Part shown: positions 14,237-22,407 of the stretch, piece after piece
How positions within the stretch are numbered: the first letter of the stretch is position 1
How the letters are laid out: each line of letters begins with the position of its first letter
From: a virus
IMG/VR virus record: IMGVR_UViG_3300048591_000297
Span: 1 to 22,407 of that record
Length of the DNA: 22,407 nt
Strand: one strand, 5' to 3'
Program-made: the position numbers and the translations under genes
Notes under the pieces: model-generated
Told to the model about the DNA's origin: nothing
The model's database searches: none
What the model saw: only the letters and a program-made list of their open reading frames with translations

Positions 14237-14815
14237 ATGGCATATAAAACACCTATAGTAATACCTACCATTGATGTGGTAAATGCTCTGAGAAAGGAGT
14301 ACGGCTACGGCAATGTAAAAGTGCTGGAGGCGAATGAGGTGACCGATAAAAGCAAAGCCACCGGTCACCCTATTTTTATGCCTTTACAACTTGACCCGGT
14401 TACCTATACTGATACTGATGGGGGAACAGTTAGCCTCCCCGGTTTGTATATACCATGTGCCATACTGGAATTTACGCTGGCAAAGAATATAGTAAAGACT
14501 CAGGTGGCCTCAGCAAGATTTAGAGGAACTGTAAAGGAGCATGTGAGTATTGGCGACTGGCAGGTGAGTATAAAAGGCATACTGATAGGCAATGATGCTC
14601 TTTACCCGGAGAAAGAGGTAGAGACGTTGTATCAATACTTTAAGTGTCCTGTAGCGGTGCCGGTTACGCACGAAATCTGCACCATTCTCAATATATACTA
14701 TTTGGTATTTGAGGAGCCTGCATTTAGTAACAAACAAGGATTTGAAAACCTACAGCCTTTTAGCATAAGTGCTGTAAGTGATGATGCGCCTGTGATAAAC
14801 CTAAACGCTGAGTGA
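14237..14815 (+). CDS. Tail/baseplate protein of the DUF6046 kind
   Basis: A 192-residue protein 2 bases after the tape-measure stop. The pattern GTVKEHVSIGDWQVSIKGIL (about 98-117) and the surrounding NDALYPEKEVETLYQYFKCP are features I associate with DUF6046-type phage proteins of Bacteroidota. It occupies the site of the LysM/gpU-like tail proteins between tape measure and hub, so it is most likely a tail-end or hub-adapter component. The DUF number is from memory and should be treated as tentative. Confidence 0.6.
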   Translation: MAYKTPIVIPTIDVVNALRKEYGYGNVKVLEANEVTDKSKATGHPIFMPLQLDPVTYTDTDGGTVSLPGLYIPCAILEFTLAKNIVKTQVASARFRGTVKEHVSIGDWQVSIKGILIGNDALYPEKEVETLYQYFKCPVAVPVTHEICTILNIYYLVFEEPAFSNKQGFENLQPFSISAVSDDAPVINLNAE

Positions 14816-15777
14816 TGTTGCAAATGATGTGTGAAATAGCCATAGGCAACCTGCCAACCTTTAAGCTCACCAGCGGTGTGTCTATTCGCACATCATGGAA
14901 AGAGCAGACAGACACCTGCACTATTGAGCTGCCCCGGAAGATTAAAAGCTATGAGGGCAAGCGCATGGATGATGTGATAAAGAGAGGCATGGAGGTGCGC
15001 GTGTTGCTTGGTTATGATAATAAGCTGAATGAGGAGTTTGTAGGCTACGTGACCAGCGTAAAGCCTACTTACCCGGTGCAAATAGAATGTGAGGATAAAA
15101 TGTGGCTGCTGAAAAAGTTACCGGTTAAGCCTAAGAGCTTTGAAGATGCCACAGTAAAAGATGTGCTCAACTACATCAATGTAAAGCAGCACATGGACTA
15201 TAAGGTGTTGGGTGACGTGCAGCTTGGCGCTTACCAAATAACACCGGAGTATGACACTGCTGCCAAAGTGTTGAAAAAGCTAAAGGATGACTACCCGGTG
15301 CTGATGAGCTTTATACGCGGTGGTGTGCTTTGTGTGGGAGACCCATACGATGCCACTTATGCCAAAGAGGTGCGCTTTTCATTTGGCCTAAACATTATTA
15401 GCCATGAGCTGGAGTATAGAAAAGCCGATGAGATAAGCTACCGGGTAAAGATGACCAGCAAGAATGATGATGGAAAGGAGACGGTGGTGTATGTGGGTGA
15501 TACGGACGGAGACCAGCGCACTTTTACAGAGCTGAACAAAACAGAGGCACAGCTAAAGGAGCTTGGGCAAAGGTATTTGGAGCAACTTAAATACGATGGC
15601 TTTCGCGGAAAGTTTACAGGCTTTGGCGTGCCACTTTGCAGGCATGGGTATATAGCCAACATAACTGACAGCGAAGAAAAGGAACGTGACGGCAAATATT
15701 ACATAGATGCCATTGATAAAACCTTTGATATGGGCGGCTTTAGGCAGATGGTTGAACTTGGTAAAAAGGCAGCTTAG
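14815..15777 (+). CDS. Baseplate hub protein, gpD (Mu gp44/P2 D)-like
   Basis: About 320 residues with the gpD/gp27 late-control fold pattern: CEIAIGNLPTFKLTSGVSIR opening strand, WKEQTDTCTIELPRKI, a VLLGYDNKLNEEFVGYVTSV strand pair, and VQIECEDKMWLLKKLPV, all features of the tail-hub ring. The trimeric hub caps the tube and carries the spike encoded next. I start at ATG 14815, which overlaps the previous stop (TGATG), though GTG 14812 and ATG 14827/14830 are also possible. The C-terminal YYIDAIDKTFDMGGFRQMVEL segment is usual for the family. Confidence 0.8.
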   Translation: MLQMMCEIAIGNLPTFKLTSGVSIRTSWKEQTDTCTIELPRKIKSYEGKRMDDVIKRGMEVRVLLGYDNKLNEEFVGYVTSVKPTYPVQIECEDKMWLLKKLPVKPKSFEDATVKDVLNYINVKQHMDYKVLGDVQLGAYQITPEYDTAAKVLKKLKDDYPVLMSFIRGGVLCVGDPYDATYAKEVRFSFGLNIISHELEYRKADEISYRVKMTSKNDDGKETVVYVGDTDGDQRTFTELNKTEAQLKELGQRYLEQLKYDGFRGKFTGFGVPLCRHGYIANITDSEEKERDGKYYIDAIDKTFDMGGFRQMVELGKKAA

Positions 15778-15807
15778 TATGACAGCGATACGTGAAGCAA
15801 TACAAAA

Positions 15808-16344
15808 ATGGCCAAGGATGGCAAAGCTCTGGTGCAGGTAATGGCAGGCACGGTAAAGAGTGTTGACTGGAATAAAAAGCACTGCCAAGTAGAGCTGCCT
15901 GATGGCCGTGTGTTTTACAAGGTAAGGCTCAGAGCTGTGTTAGATAACAGCGCAAAGGGTTTGGTGTTTAAGCCTGCAAAAAACAGCGCTGTGCTTATTG
16001 GCCTGATTGAAAACCTGCAAAATAGCGCCTTTGTGTGCATGGTTACTGAGCTGGATGCTATTGAGATAAAGACAGACTCCGATGTATTGAGCATAGATGT
16101 GCAGAATGGTGAGTTTGTGTTGAATGGTGGCAACAATGAGGGGCTGGTAAAAGTGGTGCAGCTTACTCAAAAGCTAAATGCTTTAGAGAAGGATATAAAC
16201 ACTATTAAAGGAGTGTTTAACGGTTGGACACCACAGCCTCAGGATGGAGGTGCAGCTTTAAAGTTAGCGGCACAAACATGGGCAGGCAGCTCATTGCAGG
16301 TTACTGCCAAGGCAGATATTGAAAACAATAAAGTGAAACACTAA
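15808..16344 (+). CDS. Baseplate spike assembly protein, gpV-like
   Basis: A 178-residue protein with an OB-fold core, VMAGTVKSVDWNKKHCQVEL, then VRLRAVLDNSAKGLVFKPAK and SAVLIGLIENLQNSAFVC, the pattern of Bacteroidota gpV/gp45-type baseplate proteins, and a C-terminal beta-repeat-like end (VLSIDVQNGEFVLNGGN). The reading frame as it stands starts at ATG 15808. Yet an ATG at 15779, one base after the previous stop, opens MTAIREAIQK, the expected N-terminal helix of the family, and leaves the frame one base short at an A5 run (15804-15808). So the true gene may start at 15779 with a one-base loss or a -1 slip. Confidence 0.8.
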   Translation: MAKDGKALVQVMAGTVKSVDWNKKHCQVELPDGRVFYKVRLRAVLDNSAKGLVFKPAKNSAVLIGLIENLQNSAFVCMVTELDAIEIKTDSDVLSIDVQNGEFVLNGGNNEGLVKVVQLTQKLNALEKDINTIKGVFNGWTPQPQDGGAALKLAAQTWAGSSLQVTAKADIENNKVKH

Positions 16345-16649
16345 TGAAAGACGTGCTGACAAATGACAGTGGTGATTTAGTGATAGAGAACGGTGACTTT
16401 GTAGTGGACTACAGTGAGGAGCAGCATGTGCAGGATATACTGATAAGCGCACCTGGCACATGGAAACAATGGCCGACTGTAGGTGTGGGTATTGTAATGA
16501 GGCAGGAAAAGGGATATACACGTGAAGCTCTTGACCGGTTAAAGAAAAACATAAAGCTGCAACTGATGGCTGATGGCATAAGAGCCAACAGAATAGAGGT
16601 AAAGCTGACAGGAAATGACATTCAAACTATCACTATAAACAGAGAGTAA
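16344..16649 (+). CDS. Baseplate wedge protein, gpW/gp25-like
   Basis: A 101-residue protein of the size and pattern of gpW/gp25 baseplate wedge proteins: an N-terminal strand pair (LVIENGDFVVDYSEEQHVQD), the helix ISAPGTWKQWPTVGVG, and a C-terminal domain with REALDRLKKNIKLQL. Its start overlaps the preceding stop by one base (TAATG), and it ends the same way against the next gene. Gp25-type proteins anchor the sheath to the baseplate. Confidence 0.75.
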   Translation: MKDVLTNDSGDLVIENGDFVVDYSEEQHVQDILISAPGTWKQWPTVGVGIVMRQEKGYTREALDRLKKNIKLQLMADGIRANRIEVKLTGNDIQTITINRE

Positions 16650-17032
16650 TGGCCAGCGTGTTAGTAGAGTATAATCAAAACATTTTCGACATAGCCATAC
16701 AGGAGTGTGGCAGTGCTGAAGCTGTGTTTGATGTATTGGCCAACAATGCCACTGTGCTCACCAGCATCAATGATGAGCTGGTGCCCGGCACCAAGCTAAA
16801 GGTGCCTGCTGAGCCTGCTAATGTGCAAGTGCTTAGCTATTTAAAAAGTAAGAGCATACGCATGGCATCTAATGCTGTAACAGCGCTGGCCGGTGAGGGC
16901 TTTTTGCTTAGTGAGGATGATGTGGTGTTGACTGATGAAACAAAAACAGCTTTAAAGCCTGAGGACTCAGAGCTGCTGGAGGAGGGCGGTGATAATTTAA
17001 CGGAGGAGGGCGGTGATAACTTAACCATGTAA
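16649..17032 (+). CDS. LysM-like tail protein
   Basis: A 127-residue protein with a single LysM-like fold at residues 5-53 (YNQNIFDIAIQECGSAEAVF, then LANNATVLTSINDELVPGTKLKVP), as in tail X proteins. Such proteins sit in the tail or baseplate and may bind peptidoglycan or tube. The C-terminus is acidic and ends in a doubled EEGGDNLT unit from a 24-bp DNA repeat. TAATG overlap with the gp25-like gene. Confidence 0.7.
   Translation: MASVLVEYNQNIFDIAIQECGSAEAVFDVLANNATVLTSINDELVPGTKLKVPAEPANVQVLSYLKSKSIRMASNAVTALAGEGFLLSEDDVVLTDETKTALKPEDSELLEEGGDNLTEEGGDNLTM
16978..17025 (+). repeat. Two tandem 24-bp repeats (EEGGDNLT)
   Basis: GGAGGAGGGCGGTGATAA(T/C)TTAAC twice in a row, one mismatch, in frame at the 3' end of the LysM-like gene. 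A recent duplication is the simplest reading. Confidence 0.85.
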
Positions 17033-17041
17033 CCAATAAAA

Positions 17042-18232
<1,191 letters not shown>

Positions 18233-18253
18233 AGAGTAAAAGAAACGCAGAGT

Positions 18254-18511
18254 ATGGAAACAACAAAGACAGGTTTTTTTGAGGAGGCACCGGGGGTGTC
18301 AAGCAACATGAGGCTGAGCAGCTTTATACTGTTGCTGTTTTTTATCACCTACCATTTGCCGTTTGGCTTTGCCAATGCCAATGCAGTAGCAGCTGGCAGG
18401 CCAATGGTATCACTCAGCGATAATCAGCTTTGGTTTGACCTGATGGTGCTGGTGTTCATTTTTATTCCTAAAGCGGCTCAAAAAATTATTGAGTTAAGGT
18501 TTGGGAAGTAA
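18254..18511 (+). CDS. Small two-helix membrane protein, holin-like
   Basis: An 85-residue protein with two membrane helices (about 20-38, LSSFILLLFFITYHLPFG, and about 63-75, LMVLVFIFIPKAAQKI). The FFEEAPGVSSNMRLSSF start and the PKAAQKIIE exit are patterns I associate with holin-like phage proteins. It could release the GH24 lysozyme, which has no signal peptide. It sits inside the tail module, not beside the lysozyme. A competing holin candidate is the protein at 8851. Confidence 0.55.
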   Translation: METTKTGFFEEAPGVSSNMRLSSFILLLFFITYHLPFGFANANAVAAGRPMVSLSDNQLWFDLMVLVFIFIPKAAQKIIELRFGK

Positions 18512-18530
18512 CCTTTTAAAGAGCAATTAA

Positions 18531-19379
18531 ATGGCAAGGACAGTAGGGGAAATTTATGAGGCTATAGTAGCGGAGAAAGCGGCCATGAGTCAGCTCACCG
18601 GCTTACAGCCGTCAATGGATGATGAGCAAACACTGCTGAATGACTTAACAACTACCAGCAAGGTGGCTACATGGAGGCTGTGGGCTTATGTTACTGCCTT
18701 TGTAATTTTTGCACACGAAAAACTGTGGGATTTATTCCGTGCAGAGGTGGAGAGCACTATCTCTACATTCAGACCGGGCACCTTGCGCTGGTATCAGGAG
18801 CAGGCCTTTGCTTTTCAATGCGGCTATGAGCTGACATGGAACAGCACCACACGCAAGTATGAGTATGCCACAGCTGATGCTGCTGCTAAACTTGTGAAGC
18901 TCTGCTCAGTTACGGAGCCGGGCGGTGTGGTGCGTATAAAGGTGGCTGATGTTGTTGGCGGTGTGGTGCAGGCGCTTACCACACCACAGCTGTCAGCTTT
19001 GCAGGCTTATTTTAATCTCATCAAATATCCGGGCAAGCTGGTGTGTGTAAGTTATAGTGCCGACCTGCTCAAAATCTATGGCACTATCAAATACAACCCT
19101 TTGGTAGATGTTGCACAGGTGCAAACAGACGTGCAGCAGGCTATCAATAGCTATATCAAAGGCCTGCCATTTAATGGCCGTTTCAATATCACTCAGCTTA
19201 TTGATAACGTGCAGGCGGTCACCGGTGTGGATGATTTTACCAGCGTGCAGGTAAGCACTAAATACGGAGCACTGGCCTATCAGGCGGTAAGTGACGAGTA
19301 TCAGACTTATGCAGGCTATGCACAAATTGACCCTGCCTTTTTATTAGTGGACACATTGACTTATACGCCTTATGTATAG
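18531..19379 (+). CDS. Baseplate J-like protein
   Basis: A 282-residue protein in the J position, followed by an I-like gene with an 8-base overlap. Pattern: an N-terminal helix RTVGEIYEAIVAEK, the WRLWAYVTAFVIFAHEKLWD stretch, GVVRIKVADVVGGVVQALTT, and a C-terminal ferredoxin-like domain with TDVQQAINSYIKGLPFNGRF and ITQLIDNVQAVTGVDDFTSV. This last segment (a helix, then 'l.i..l...i..v.GV.d...v.v') is shared with gpJ/gp47 baseplate proteins. It would form the wedge dimer connecting hub and fibres. Confidence 0.75.
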   Translation: MARTVGEIYEAIVAEKAAMSQLTGLQPSMDDEQTLLNDLTTTSKVATWRLWAYVTAFVIFAHEKLWDLFRAEVESTISTFRPGTLRWYQEQAFAFQCGYELTWNSTTRKYEYATADAAAKLVKLCSVTEPGGVVRIKVADVVGGVVQALTTPQLSALQAYFNLIKYPGKLVCVSYSADLLKIYGTIKYNPLVDVAQVQTDVQQAINSYIKGLPFNGRFNITQLIDNVQAVTGVDDFTSVQVSTKYGALAYQAVSDEYQTYAGYAQIDPAFLLVDTLTYTPYV

Positions 19380-19920
19380 CATTGATTTTGCCCTGCTCAT
19401 TAAAAGGCTGCTGCCTTGGTATAAGCGCAAGCCAGCAATGCAGGCATGGCTTTTCAGCCTTGTGGCACCTGTAAAGCAGCTGAATGATGCTTTTGCTTTG
19501 TATGTGGATGATGTGCGCTATAGGCTAAGCATCACCGGGCAGATTTTGCTTTTGGAAAAGCTGCTCAATGATAAGTTTAACAGTGGCTTACCGGCAAGAG
19601 CTGCCAGCTCCACTGTAGGGCTTTACGATGGCACACCTGCAGGCATTTACATATCAGACCCATCAGGTTTGATTTTGCCGGTGTATGTGTGGAATAAGGT
19701 AGAGCAGCGGCCAGCGGTAATACTTTACAACAAGGCTGAGGCTGAAACACCTACCTATCTATACAACAAGGCTGAGGTAGATGGTGAGTTTGATTTTATT
19801 GTAAATGTGCCTTACTCAGTGGGCAATGTCACCACAGATGCTGTGCTGCTTGCAAGGATAAAAGCATGGGTAAATGTTTACCGTATAGCAGGTAAACGGT
19901 TCAATGTAGTAAACTATTAA
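19372..19920 (+). CDS. Baseplate/tail protein, gpI-like
   Basis: A 182-residue protein starting inside the J-like gene. It has the N-terminal helical arrangement LLPWYKRKPAMQAWLFSLVA and VKQLNDAFALYVDDVRYRL. Then comes a repeated, glycine-poor stretch with VYVWNKVEQRPAVILYNKAE and the echo TYLYNKAEVDGEFDFIVNVP, and a final RIKAWVNVYRIAGKRF, which resembles the end of gpI-like tail proteins. It would link the J-type wedge to the tail fibre encoded next. Confidence 0.7.
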   Translation: MYSIDFALLIKRLLPWYKRKPAMQAWLFSLVAPVKQLNDAFALYVDDVRYRLSITGQILLLEKLLNDKFNSGLPARAASSTVGLYDGTPAGIYISDPSGLILPVYVWNKVEQRPAVILYNKAEAETPTYLYNKAEVDGEFDFIVNVPYSVGNVTTDAVLLARIKAWVNVYRIAGKRFNVVNY

Positions 19921-19931
19921 AACAAAATACC

Positions 19932-21086
19932 GTGAATAAACTAAAGACAAACATCAATGGAGGTTTCCCCTTTGATTTAGATGACCTGAGATGGATAGCT
20001 GATGGCATTGATGATGCCTTTAAAGGAATAGGCAAGCTGTTTGGTGACACTTACATCATCTCAGGCGTGCAGTTAGTGAATGTTAGCGGCTCTTTGTATG
20101 ATGTTACTGAGGGCTATGTGTATCTCAATGGTGAGGTGTGCAAGGTAGAGGCCAGCACCAGCTCCATTGATTTGGTAGCCACTCCGTATCTCTACTTAGA
20201 GCTGGAAAGCTCATACGATGCCACCGGGCTGGAAACCTTTGAGAACTCTGTGCAGCATGACACCTATGAAAAGCGCTTGGCCAAGGTAACAGCATACGCA
20301 TCTGCTCAGGTGGGGCTTGCCACTTATAGCTTTGGCACCAACACAGCAGAAAAGCTGCTCAATGCCATGATAGAGGGCTATTATCATCGGTTTACAGAGA
20401 GACAGTCATGGAATGAAGGAGCAGCCACGGCTTGCTCAGCTGGCAGCAATACTATTGCTGTATCACACCTCACTGGCAACCTATTTGAGCTGGATGGTAC
20501 CAGCTTTGACACCAACATTGTGCGCTTTAGCTCAGCCTCAGATGATGGCTCATGGTTTGCTTTAAAGATAACCAATGCACCTGTAGTGTTTGCGCAAACA
20601 ACAGCGCTCACCAACCTGATACAAACTCCCGGAGGTAAGCCGTTTAAGTTTATAGCTAATGAGGTGGCCATGTTCATAGTGTCAGGCGGTAAATTCTACC
20701 TGTGCAATGGCACAAGAGTGCATGATGATTGGCACCAAGTAGGAGCAACAGGAGAGCCAGCTTATCAAAATACTTGGGGGTCAGTTACATTTGCAGAGGT
20801 GCGATTTATTGCTCACCCTGATGATACGGTGGAAATACAGGGAACTTGCACGAATGGTGCGTATGACACTAACACTGATGATTTAGCTTTCACATTGCCA
20901 GTTACAACAGATGGCAAAACCTACAGGCCAACCAAAATACTAAGGTTTGACCGGTTAAATACTGAGGCATTTGAGCGTGCAATCGTTTCAATTCTATCAA
21001 ACGGTCAAGTGCAAATCAGAGTAGAAGGAAAAACAGCAGCAACAGTTGGCGTATCATTATCAGGCATAAGGTTTTCAACAAAGTAA
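19932..21086 (+). CDS. Tail fibre / receptor-binding protein
   Basis: A 384-residue protein starting at a GTG (MNKLKTNINGGFPFDLDDLR). The N-terminal region (LDDLRWIADGIDDAFKGIGK) is the usual baseplate-docking start of fibres in this phage group, and the middle is beta-rich. Residues 280-384 have the shape of a beta-sandwich tip: WGSVTFAEVRFIAHPDDTVE, GKTYRPTKILRFDRLNT and VSILSNGQVQIRVEGKTAAT. It is the last gene of the operon, followed by a strong terminator. The tip domain is the best candidate for host recognition. Confidence 0.8.
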   Translation: MNKLKTNINGGFPFDLDDLRWIADGIDDAFKGIGKLFGDTYIISGVQLVNVSGSLYDVTEGYVYLNGEVCKVEASTSSIDLVATPYLYLELESSYDATGLETFENSVQHDTYEKRLAKVTAYASAQVGLATYSFGTNTAEKLLNAMIEGYYHRFTERQSWNEGAATACSAGSNTIAVSHLTGNLFELDGTSFDTNIVRFSSASDDGSWFALKITNAPVVFAQTTALTNLIQTPGGKPFKFIANEVAMFIVSGGKFYLCNGTRVHDDWHQVGATGEPAYQNTWGSVTFAEVRFIAHPDDTVEIQGTCTNGAYDTNTDDLAFTLPVTTDGKTYRPTKILRFDRLNTEAFERAIVSILSNGQVQIRVEGKTAATVGVSLSGIRFSTK

Positions 21087-21106
21087 AGCCAAAGTAATAG
21101 GCAAGC

Positions 21107-21137
21107 AAAAGGCTCACATTTTAGTGAGCCTTTTTTT
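21107..21137 (+). terminator. Strong intrinsic terminator after tail fibre gene
   Basis: AAAAGGCTCAC, loop ATTTTA, GTGAGCCTTTT then TTT. The perfect 11-bp stem with T-run closes the plus-strand structural operon 20 bases past the fibre stop. Confidence 0.9.
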
Positions 21138-21145
21138 GTTGGCTG

Positions 21146-21381
21146 TTTAAACAACGCCTAAAAGCCATATAAACTCAATTCAAACAGCGATTAAGCACTC
21201 AATTAAAACAGGCTATTTTAAAGCGATTTAAGCCACTTTACTGAAATGACAGTTAAGTGTAAGCTGAGTAAGAGTTTTTGAGCTAAAGGCATAAAAGCAC
21301 TCAAAGCAGAAGTGTTTAACGGTTTTAATTGTATGTAAAGTTGTCTACTGGCCACAAAAAGCGCTTCAAAACCGATTAAAA
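21146..21381 (+). repeat. Cluster of dispersed-palindrome relatives
   Basis: Best copies: TTCAAACAGCGATTAAG at 21179-21195, TTTAAAGCGATTTAAG at 21217-21232, TTTAACGGTTTTAA at 21315-21328 (reverse orientation), and TTCAAAACCGATTAAAA at 21365-21381. A weak one, TTTAAACAACGCCTAAAA, lies at 21146-21163. All share the AAA-x-CG-x-TT core of the copies found inside the phage operons. Confidence 0.5.
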
Positions 21382-21394
21382 CAGTCAAACGCGC

Positions 21395-21434
21395 AAAATC
21401 TTAACCTTTCGTTTACTAAAATCTTAACCTTTCG
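21395..21434 (+). repeat. 17-bp direct repeat (period 23)
   Basis: AAAATCTTAACCTTTCG occurs exactly twice, at 21395-21411 and 21418-21434, six bases apart. It lies about 60 bases before the CoiA-like start, so it could be an operator or promoter element of that gene, or a recombination remnant. Confidence 0.8.
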
Positions 21435-21496
21435 ATTTTGCAACTTTATAGCGGTCAGCTTAAAAGACGACACAACCAGATAAGGAACTTTTCAAA

Positions 21497-22407
21497 ATGG
21501 GACGATACGACCGTTCAATAAAAATAGCGTTTGACAAAACTTCGGGAGAAATTCTCGAAGCTGATGAAGTATTTGATATTAAGACAGACGCTTTTGAAAT
21601 TAGAAAAAAGTATCACGAGAAAAATTTAATCCTATCTTGTTGTGAGTGCGAGCAGGACTTAATGGTTTCAGGCAGCAAGTATGACAGACTGCATTTCAAA
21701 CATAAACCAGGACACGGTTACTGTATTTTAGCAGACGGCAAACTAACACCTCAAGAACACGAACAGTTTACAGAAATATTAAAAGCAAAAGAGAGCGACA
21801 GACACAAGGAACTCAAAAACAAAATTGGTGAGTTACTAAAATCGGTTAAAGGTGTTGACATGGATTCTATTGCTATTGATGACAAGTTCATAATAAAAGA
21901 AAATGGCAAAAGACGACCAGATGTTTATTGTAAGTTTCAAGACAAAGAAATCGTTTTTGAAATACAGCTATCCGACCTATCACTTGGTTACATTTTAAGT
22001 CGTTATGAATTTTACAAAGAACACGGAATTTACCTTATTTGGATTCTTGACAATTTTGATATTCATAATCAAGGCACATTAGAGAGAGACATAAAGTATC
22101 TTACCAAATATCACAACTTTTTCAAACTTGATGAGCAATCTGAAACGTTTAAATTAGAATGTGAATACAAGTATCCTTTTCTAACTGATGACAATAAGCT
22201 ACTAACAAAATGGCTCAAAAAATCGGTATCATTAAATGAGTTAAAATACGACAATGAAGTTTTTCAAGCCTACTACTACAACTTTGGAGACAATAAATCT
22301 AAGACTGAAACACTTCAAAAGAAAAAAGCAGAAGAAATAAAGGAAGTCGAAAGGAAAAGCCTTGAAAAAATCAAACTTGACAGTGCTACAAGTCGAGCTA
22401 AACATTT
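21497..22407 (+). CDS. CoiA-like PD-(D/E)xK nuclease-family protein (partial)
   Basis: An open frame of 303 codons that runs off the right edge. The N-terminus has the CoiA-type zinc-binding look: SCCECEQDL (Cys48, 49, 51), then LHFKHKPGHGYC (66-76, HFxH and HxxC). A nuclease core follows: RRPDVYCKF with Asp142 and VFEIQLS with Glu155-x-Gln157, i.e. the D...ExQ of PD-(D/E)xK folds, then SRYEFYKEHGIYLIWILDNF. The end is a Lys/Glu-rich coiled coil. CoiA proteins act in transformation; homologues in accessory regions have varied DNA-processing or defence roles, so the function here is not set. It is markedly more AT-rich than the phage genes and lies beyond the operon terminator, which suggests cargo or flanking host DNA. 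Confidence 0.7.
   Translation, partial: MGRYDRSIKIAFDKTSGEILEADEVFDIKTDAFEIRKKYHEKNLILSCCECEQDLMVSGSKYDRLHFKHKPGHGYCILADGKLTPQEHEQFTEILKAKESDRHKELKNKIGELLKSVKGVDMDSIAIDDKFIIKENGKRRPDVYCKFQDKEIVFEIQLSDLSLGYILSRYEFYKEHGIYLIWILDNFDIHNQGTLERDIKYLTKYHNFFKLDEQSETFKLECEYKYPFLTDDNKLLTKWLKKSVSLNELKYDNEVFQAYYYNFGDNKSKTETLQKKKAEEIKEVERKSLEKIKLDSATSRAKH

Larger units (their letters stand above)
21138..21496. other. AT-rich gene-free stretch with palindromes and direct repeat
   Basis: 359 bases without a credible gene between the operon terminator and the CoiA-like gene. It holds at least four relatives of the dispersed palindrome (see the cluster entry) and a 17-bp direct repeat at 21395-21434. It may be regulatory DNA, a recombination or attachment region, or a phage end. 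Confidence 0.6.

Noticed and set aside
19932-21086. Diversity-generating retroelement target in the tail fibre
   Set aside because: No reverse transcriptase and no second copy of the 3' end (template repeat) is visible in the window.

Overview
The window is a block of tailed-phage (prophage or phage genome) structural genes, apparently from a phage of Bacteroidota. Reasons: the contractile-tail sheath is of the DUF2586 type and the small tail protein at 14237 is of a type I associate with Bacteroidota phages; translation starts are preceded by A-rich stretches rather than Shine-Dalgarno GGAGG; Sec signal peptides end in the AxAQ/FAQ style common in that phylum. The head proteins (DUF935 portal, MuF-like minor head protein, DUF1320/gp36-like) and the tail order (sheath, tube, frameshifted chaperone, tape measure, D, V, W, J, I, fibre) make it a Mu/P2-like myovirus. 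No integrase, transposase, repressor, tRNA or CRISPR array lies in the window, so lifestyle cannot be settled here.

Layout. From 5676 leftwards the minus strand carries TerS, TerL, a GH24 lysozyme, a DUF1320 connector-type protein, a possible 28-residue mini-gene, the portal, and a MuF-like protein that runs off the left edge just after an HExxH motif. A 189-bp divergent spacer (5677-5865) separates this from a plus-strand operon: prohead protease with a fused scaffold, major capsid protein, an exported beta-rich protein, a small lysis-like block (coiled-coil membrane protein and candidate unimolecular spanin), a TEEP-repeat protein, sheath, tube, an intrinsic terminator, tail chaperone with a -1 frameshift, tape measure, baseplate proteins, a signal-peptide-bearing collagen-like fibre, a holin-like protein, baseplate J- and I-like proteins, and a terminal tail fibre closed by a strong terminator at 21107-21137.

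Beyond the terminator there is a 359-bp AT-rich stretch full of imperfect palindromes and a 17-bp direct repeat, then an AT-richer gene (21497, running off the right edge) that looks like a CoiA-type PD-(D/E)xK nuclease, probably cargo or flanking DNA.

The points most worth a second look are: a dispersed imperfect palindrome, about TTYAAACRCCGWTTAAA, that recurs in gene spacers and clusters past the last terminator; N-terminal signal peptides on several virion or putative virion proteins, including the major capsid protein; a candidate u-spanin; a metallopeptidase-like tail on the MuF protein; and an apparent one-base frame break at the start of the gpV-like gene.
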